Shown here one piece after another: positions 59,764 through 64,000 of a stretch of DNA of 64,000 nt. Position numbers and translations under genes: made by a program. Within the stretch, counting starts at the first letter, position 1; every line of letters begins with the position of its first letter. This DNA comes from Natrinema caseinilyticum (GTDB lineage: Archaea; Halobacteriota; Halobacteria; Halobacteriales; Natrialbaceae), in NCBI RefSeq assembly GCF_024227435.1, contig NZ_CP100445.1, positions 3,779,369 to 3,843,368 on the forward strand, written 5' to 3'. A model generated the notes under the pieces. That model had not been told where the DNA came from. It searched no databases and saw only the letters and a list, made by a program, of their open reading frames with translations.

Positions 59764-60402
59764 TCACTCCGCCTCGAGACGGGCCGCAGCCGCCTCGAAT
59801 TCCTCGCGGGTGTTGACGTTCTCGAAGGTCTCGAGGGCGGCGTGTTCGCGAACCTCGTGCTCGTCGACGACGACGTAATCCAGTTCGGACAGCGGGTCCG
59901 TGATTCGACGATCGTCGCGTTCCAGCGCGCGCTCGCAGGCGTCCGCCATGGGATCGACGCGGTAGACGGCCTGCGTGGTCTGGAACCACCGGTCGTCGAG
60001 GCGCGGGACTGCCGCATCGTGGCCGCCGACTCGCGCGAAGAGGTGATCGACGAGGGCCGACTCGACGAAGGGCATATCGCAGGCGACGACGAGGGCCGAC
60101 GTCGTCTCGGACGCGCGCAATCCGGTCATGATGCCAGCCATCGGCCCGCGGTCGGGAATCGGGTCGACCGCGAACGACGCGTCCGAGACGCCCTCGAGTG
60201 CGGCCCGGATCGCCGGTCTCTGCTCCGCGCGGCAGTTGATTACGAGGTCGTCGACGACCGGTTCGATCCGGTCGACGACCCGGCGGATCATCGGCGTCCC
60301 GGCGAGGTCGCTGACGGCCTTGTCCGCGTCGCCAAAACGGCTCGAGTAGCCGCCTGCGAGGACGAGCCCCGTTCGTTCCGCTCGGCCGGTCTCGAGGGCC
60401 AT
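59764..60402 (-). CDS. mobA: MobA molybdenum cofactor guanylyltransferase
   Basis: The 212-residue enzyme attaches GMP to molybdopterin to make the bis-MGD cofactor. The nucleotide-binding pattern TGLVLAGGYSSRFGDADKAV is at the N-terminus, DPIPDRGPMAGIMTGLRAS near residue 80, and the metal-binding ACDMPFVESALVDHLFARVG near residue 105. Length and order fit MobA. The ATG at 60402 begins MALETGRAERTGL. The cofactor it makes is used by DMSO-reductase-family enzymes such as the formate dehydrogenase 0.8 kb away. Confidence 0.9.
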   Translation of the reverse strand: MALETGRAERTGLVLAGGYSSRFGDADKAVSDLAGTPMIRRVVDRIEPVVDDLVINCRAEQRPAIRAALEGVSDASFAVDPIPDRGPMAGIMTGLRASETTSALVVACDMPFVESALVDHLFARVGGHDAAVPRLDDRWFQTTQAVYRVDPMADACERALERDDRRITDPLSELDYVVVDEHEVREHAALETFENVNTREEFEAAAARLEAE

Positions 60403-60489
60403 GCTCGACACTTCGTCGACCGCGAGTAAAAGCATCCGGTCGTCTCCCGGGTCCGCGTCCGCCGATCGTCGGTCCGAGGCATCGTGCGG

Positions 60490-61044
60490 TCACTCCGATA
60501 GCCGCCAGAGCGCTCGGTAGAGCGTCCAGAGGTCGCACTCGAAGCGACTCGCCAGTGACCGACACCGCTCGAGATACGCCTCGTAGTCCGAAATCGTCGG
60601 CGGATCCGGATAGGGACGGGAGAGTTCGCCGGCAGTCCGAAGCGCCGACCACTCGCGGGGACCGACGACGACGTATCTCTCCGGATCGATGAACATGAGA
60701 AACGCCGAGGCGACGGGGACGTCGACGGCCTCGAGATCGGTCAGGCGGTCCAAGCGGGCGGTGACCCCGGTCGCGTCGACGGCGTCGGCGATGGCGTGAC
60801 GGACGGCGTCGAAGTCCGTCTCCCGGAACGCCTCCTCCGCGCCACGTCGCTCGTCGTGGGGGTAGTCCCCGAGGAATCGCCGGTAGTACCACCTGACGAC
60901 CCATGCCGCGTCGCGACGGCCGTATTCGCCCGACTCGAAGGCGGCCGGAAGCGTCTCGATGGTCTCCTGTTCGACGGTGTACAGGGGTTCGTGCTCTCGG
61001 TACTCTCGAGCGTTGGCTTCGGCGACCGATCGCGTGAACTCCAT
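60490..61044 (-). CDS. uncharacterised haloarchaeal protein
   Basis: The 184-residue soluble protein is mostly alpha-helical (MEFTRSVAEANAREYREHEP, RRDAAWVVRWYYRRFLGDYP, RHAIADAVDATGVTARLDRL). Its last helices contain aromatic and cysteine residues (YEAYLERCRSLASRF, CDLWTLYRALWRLSE). The WxVRWYYRRFLG and FLMFIDPERYVVVGPREW segments look well structured. It resembles uncharacterised haloarchaeal proteins, with no enzyme motif. It is the second leftward gene next to mobA (gap 87 bases), so a link with molybdenum enzymes is possible but unproven. Confidence 0.7.
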   Translation of the reverse strand: MEFTRSVAEANAREYREHEPLYTVEQETIETLPAAFESGEYGRRDAAWVVRWYYRRFLGDYPHDERRGAEEAFRETDFDAVRHAIADAVDATGVTARLDRLTDLEAVDVPVASAFLMFIDPERYVVVGPREWSALRTAGELSRPYPDPPTISDYEAYLERCRSLASRFECDLWTLYRALWRLSE

Positions 61045-61239
61045 CGTCTCGCGTTTTCTCGCGAGTACCTGTCATCGTTTCCCTCTCGCAGCCCTCGTCG
61101 GCGCACTGGTCCGGCGAGACCCCGTCGGTCGGATTTCGTTCCCGATCCGTCCGTCGAACGGACATATCTTTCTCGTGGTAGAAAATAACATGCACGCTCG
61201 GGTGGAGGCATGCACGTAACGGTGAAAAGAGGGACAACG

Positions 61240-63369
61240 ATGGCCAGTGAGAAACGCGATCCGGTCGAAACGATCTGTCCGTACTGCGGCGTCGGATGTG
61301 GTATCAAGGTCCAGCAGGGTGCGGAGCCGGGCGACGTCGGGTTCGTCCCCTGGGGCGACGCGCCGGTCAACGAGGGACGCATCTGCATCAAAGGCGGAGC
61401 GGCCACGGAGGTCGTCGACCACGAGGACCGTCTCACGGATCCGCTGATCGAGGACGGCGGCGAATTCCGCGAGGCCACCTGGGAGGAGGCGATCGAGTAC
61501 ATCGTCCGCGAACTCGAGCGGATTCGAGACGAGTACGGTCCGGACGCGATGGGCTTTCTGGGGTCTTCGAAGGTGATGAACGAAGAGAACTACCTCCTTC
61601 AAAAGCTGGCTCGCCGGTACGGCACCAACAACGTCGACAACTGTACGCGGATGTGTCACGCCTCGACGGTCTGGGCGCTGCGGACGAGCCTGGGTGCGGG
61701 GGCGATGACCAACAGCATGCAGGACCTCCGCGATGCTGCCGACCTCTTCTGGATTCAGGGGGCGAATCCGGGCGAGCAACATCCGATCGCAAACAGTCAG
61801 TACTTCCGGCAGGCCGTCCTCGAGGGAGCCACGGTAATCCAGGTCGATCCGCACGCGAACAAGACGACGCGAACGTTCGGAATCGACGAGACGGATCGTC
61901 ACCAGCACCTGCAGTTACAACCGGGAACGGACATCCCCCTGCTGAACGTCGTTCTCAAGACGATCCTCGAGAGACACGACGCGAACCCCGATGAGGGGTG
62001 GATCGACGAGACGTTCGTCGCGGAGCGCACCGAAGGGTTCGAACACCTGCGACGGACGCTCGAGGACTTCGACAAAGCCGCGGCGGCCCAGGAGTGTGGC
62101 GTCCCTCTCGAGGATATCGAGCGAGCGGCAGAGAAGTACGCGACGGCGGACAACGCGGCTATCTTCACCGGGATGGGGATGAGCCAGCACGCCTGTGGCG
62201 TCGACAACGTCCAAAACGAGATCAATCTGGCGCTGATCACGGGCAACCTCGGACGGCCGGGGACGGGCGTCAACCCGCTGCGCGGACAGAACAACGTTCA
62301 GGGTACCTGTGACGTCGGTGCGATGCCGAACGTGTTGCCCGGCTATCAGCTCGTCGACGACGACGCAGCGCGCGAATCCGTCGAGGACGTCTGGGGGTTC
62401 GACGTTCCGGACGAGCCCGGACTCACGAACGTCGAGATCACGTCGGAAGCCGGCGAATCCGTCGCGGGGCTGTACGTCATGGGCGAAAATCCGGTGATGA
62501 GCGAGCCCGACGCCAACCGCGTCGCCGAACGGCTCGAGGACCTCGAGTTCATGGTCGTTCAGGACATCTTCATGACCGAGACGGCCGCGTACGCCGACGT
62601 GATCCTTCCCGCTACCACCTGGGCCGAACGCGGCGGAACGGTCACTAACACGGACCGCCGCGTTCAGCGTATGCGCGGCGTCGAGAAGGTTCACGAGAAC
62701 ACGAAACACGATCTCGAAATCCTCCGCGATATCGGGTCCCGGCTCTTCGGTGGCGACGGATTCGACTTCGACGACCCCGAAGCCGTCTTCGAGGAACTCA
62801 GGCAGGTCTGTCCGAGTTACCACGGGATGACCTACGACCGACTCGGGACGGAGGGGAGACACTGGCCCTGCTACGAGCCGGGTGACGAGGGCGATCCCTA
62901 CCTCTACGAGGAGGCGTTCGACACGGAGAGCGGCCGCGGTCACATCGAGGGGGTCGCCCACCAACCGCCGGCCGAAACGCCCGACGACGACTACCCGCTG
63001 ATCCTCACGACCGCGCGACTCGAGGAACACTACAATACCGGCACGATGAGCACCCGGTCGCCGACGCTCAACCGGCAGACGCCGGAGAATTTCGTCGACG
63101 TCAATCCCGCCGACGCCGAACGCTACGGTATCGCGGACGGTGAGACCGTTCGGCTCCGCTCGCGACGCGGCGAGATCACGCTCGAGGCTCACGTCACCGA
63201 GGACACCAAGGAGGGCGTCGTCTGGACGACGCCGCACTTCGCCGCCGCGTCGGCCAACGTGCTCACGAATCACGTCCTCGACGACCGAGCAAAGATTCCG
63301 GAGTACAAGGCCGCCGCCGCGGAGATCGACGTCGGGATCGAACCCGTCGACGCGAGCACTGACGACTGA
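61240..63369 (+). CDS. fdhF: formate-dehydrogenase-type molybdopterin oxidoreductase alpha subunit
   Basis: The 709-residue bis-MGD enzyme has a [4Fe-4S] site with Cys13, Cys16, Cys20 (ICPYCGVGCGI) and Cys49 (GRICIKG). The likely active-site ligand is Cys139 in DNCTRMCHAS rather than selenocysteine. Molybdopterin motifs include ANPGEQHPIANSQYF, GMGMSQHACGVDNVQNEI and GRPGTGVNPLRGQNNVQGTC. The C-terminal dinucleotide-binding domain starts near LILTTARLEEHYNTGTMS. It probably oxidises formate to CO2 as a soluble enzyme. FdhD and other subunits are not found nearby. The ATG at 61240 begins MASEKRDPVETICPYC. Confidence 0.9.
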   Translation: MASEKRDPVETICPYCGVGCGIKVQQGAEPGDVGFVPWGDAPVNEGRICIKGGAATEVVDHEDRLTDPLIEDGGEFREATWEEAIEYIVRELERIRDEYGPDAMGFLGSSKVMNEENYLLQKLARRYGTNNVDNCTRMCHASTVWALRTSLGAGAMTNSMQDLRDAADLFWIQGANPGEQHPIANSQYFRQAVLEGATVIQVDPHANKTTRTFGIDETDRHQHLQLQPGTDIPLLNVVLKTILERHDANPDEGWIDETFVAERTEGFEHLRRTLEDFDKAAAAQECGVPLEDIERAAEKYATADNAAIFTGMGMSQHACGVDNVQNEINLALITGNLGRPGTGVNPLRGQNNVQGTCDVGAMPNVLPGYQLVDDDAARESVEDVWGFDVPDEPGLTNVEITSEAGESVAGLYVMGENPVMSEPDANRVAERLEDLEFMVVQDIFMTETAAYADVILPATTWAERGGTVTNTDRRVQRMRGVEKVHENTKHDLEILRDIGSRLFGGDGFDFDDPEAVFEELRQVCPSYHGMTYDRLGTEGRHWPCYEPGDEGDPYLYEEAFDTESGRGHIEGVAHQPPAETPDDDYPLILTTARLEEHYNTGTMSTRSPTLNRQTPENFVDVNPADAERYGIADGETVRLRSRRGEITLEAHVTEDTKEGVVWTTPHFAAASANVLTNHVLDDRAKIPEYKAAAAEIDVGIEPVDASTDD

Positions 63370-63591
63370 GCCGCGGCCCGTTCTCAGTCGTCGGCCGCCG
63401 TGTCCGCGTTCACGCCGTCGGCAGTCCGCACTCCCGCCAGTTCGAGCCACGGCGTCACCGACTCCAGGGCGACGTCGAGGCCGGCCAACTCGACGCCATC
63501 GGCGAGAGAGACGTCCAGTGACCTGATCGGCCGATCGTTTCGCCCGTGTGGCTCGTCTTCCGAGGGATCTCGCGCTCCGAGCGGACACGTG

Positions 63592-64000
63592 CTATCGAGC
63601 TCGATCGAGCGTTACGAGGGCAATTCCCGCGATCACGACGACTGCACCGAGGGCCGTGACAGCGCTCGGATATTCGCCGAGCAGGACGGCCGCAAGCAGG
63701 GTCGCACCCAGCGGCTCTCCGAGCCAGGCGACGCTGACAACGACCGACTCGAGGTGCTCGAGGACCCAGTTGCTCACCGTGTGGCCGATGATGCCGGGGC
63801 CGACGGCCAGCCCGACGAAGAGAAGCCACTCGCGGGTCGGATATCCGAGATACGTGTGGCCCTGCACGCCGACCAGGAGAAACAGCGCGACCGTACAGAC
63901 GCCGTAGACGACGGTCACGTACGGGAACAGCGGAACGCGCTGGCGGATCGAGCGGCCGGCTAGCACGTAGCCGGCGACGGTCACCGCACCGAGCACTGCG
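63592..64000 (-). CDS. EamA-family (DMT) transporter, partial
   Basis: The frame ends at 63592 and its 5' part lies beyond the window edge, so only the C-terminal part of about 135 residues is seen. Hydrophobic segments FPYVTVVYGVCTVALFLLVG, WLLFVGLAVGPGIIGHTVSN and the signature VLEHLESVVVSVAWLGEPLG followed by AALLGEYPSAVTALGAVVVI are typical of the second EamA repeat of drug/metabolite transporters. Substrate unknown. An ATG inside at 63996 is unlikely to be the true start. Just past its stop, the 222-base gap to fdhF holds a short start-less frame and no clear gene. Confidence 0.8.
   Translation of the reverse strand, partial: AVLGAVTVAGYVLAGRSIRQRVPLFPYVTVVYGVCTVALFLLVGVQGHTYLGYPTREWLLFVGLAVGPGIIGHTVSNWVLEHLESVVVSVAWLGEPLGATLLAAVLLGEYPSAVTALGAVVVIAGIALVTLDRAR

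Noticed and set aside
59084-61237. 717-codon open frame on the minus strand
   Set aside because: It is an arginine-rich antisense shadow of yqeC, mobA and the neighbouring hypothetical gene, produced by high-GC codon use.
61915-63588. 557-codon open frame opposite fdhF
   Set aside because: It is an antisense shadow; the forward strand has clear molybdoenzyme motifs throughout.
63384-63590. Short minus-strand frame ending VTPWLELAGVRTADGV and then TGA
   Set aside because: It has no usable start codon after the preceding stop and no recognisable family; it could be a tiny remnant but evidence is too thin.

Overview
The window is a GC-rich chromosomal segment of a halophilic archaeon (class Halobacteria). 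The proteins are very acidic. Many genes have a TATA-like box about 25-30 bases upstream of the start codon and no Shine-Dalgarno site, as expected for leaderless haloarchaeal transcripts. Several proteins carry Tat (twin-arginine) signals, one with a lipobox and one with a PGF-CTERM-like tail. The gene content also fits: an ADP-forming acetyl-CoA synthetase, archaeal-type aldolase, archaeosine genes, DpsA-type ferritin and short haloarchaea-only proteins. A Natrinema/Haloterrigena-type genus is a guess only. No rRNA, tRNA, CRISPR array, integrase or insertion sequence was found, so this looks like core chromosome.

Layout. 0-6.2 kb: a DHH/RCK protein, a PRC-barrel protein, enoyl-CoA hydratase, and a translationally coupled pair of a BioD/DRTGG protein and ADP-forming acetyl-CoA synthetase. 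6.3-9.8 kb: a membrane gene broken by an in-frame TGA, then a three-gene zinc-type ABC importer with overlapping genes. 9.9-19.6 kb: a YihY membrane protein with a coiled-coil tail, a PfkB sugar kinase, a GAPN-like aldehyde dehydrogenase, dpsA, a 55-residue protein behind an iron-box-like palindrome, a macro-domain protein, a 51-residue zinc-ribbon protein, and 3-hydroxyacyl-CoA dehydrogenase. 19.7-30 kb: a carbohydrate block with a 19-unit degenerate heptamer repeat, fba-fbp, PEP synthase, an ADP-dependent sugar kinase family protein, a tandem Usp protein, a TreT-like trehalose synthase and a sugar nucleotidylyltransferase. 30-45.6 kb: a trypsin-like protease, an acyl-CoA carboxyltransferase with a fused small N-terminal domain, paired PH-domain membrane proteins, a MaoC protein, a frameshifted erythromycin-esterase-like gene, glutamate dehydrogenase, acyl-CoA dehydrogenase, a RIO-type kinase and an aldehyde dehydrogenase. 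45.9-54.6 kb: a GlmU-like enzyme, a nitrilase, a PhoU/AbrB-type regulator, an NAD-kinase-like protein, CinA and small membrane proteins. 55-57 kb: queD-queE-queC for preQ0/archaeosine behind a perfect 18-bp inverted repeat. 57-64 kb: a beta-propeller surface protein, a gene remnant, yqeC, mobA, a formate-dehydrogenase-type molybdoenzyme, and the cut end of an EamA transporter.

How the parts fit. fba, fbp and ppsA form a gluconeogenic set. The sugar-nucleotide gene beside the TreT-like enzyme suggests NDP-glucose-dependent trehalose synthesis. Enoyl-CoA hydratase, 3-hydroxyacyl-CoA dehydrogenase, acyl-CoA dehydrogenase, MaoC and the carboxyltransferase cover acyl-CoA metabolism. mobA, yqeC and fdhF form a molybdenum-enzyme neighbourhood. 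I see no clearly new multi-gene system. The best leads are regulatory (the queD and iron-box palindromes), three broken genes, the heptamer array, the fused carboxylase subunit and several microproteins.
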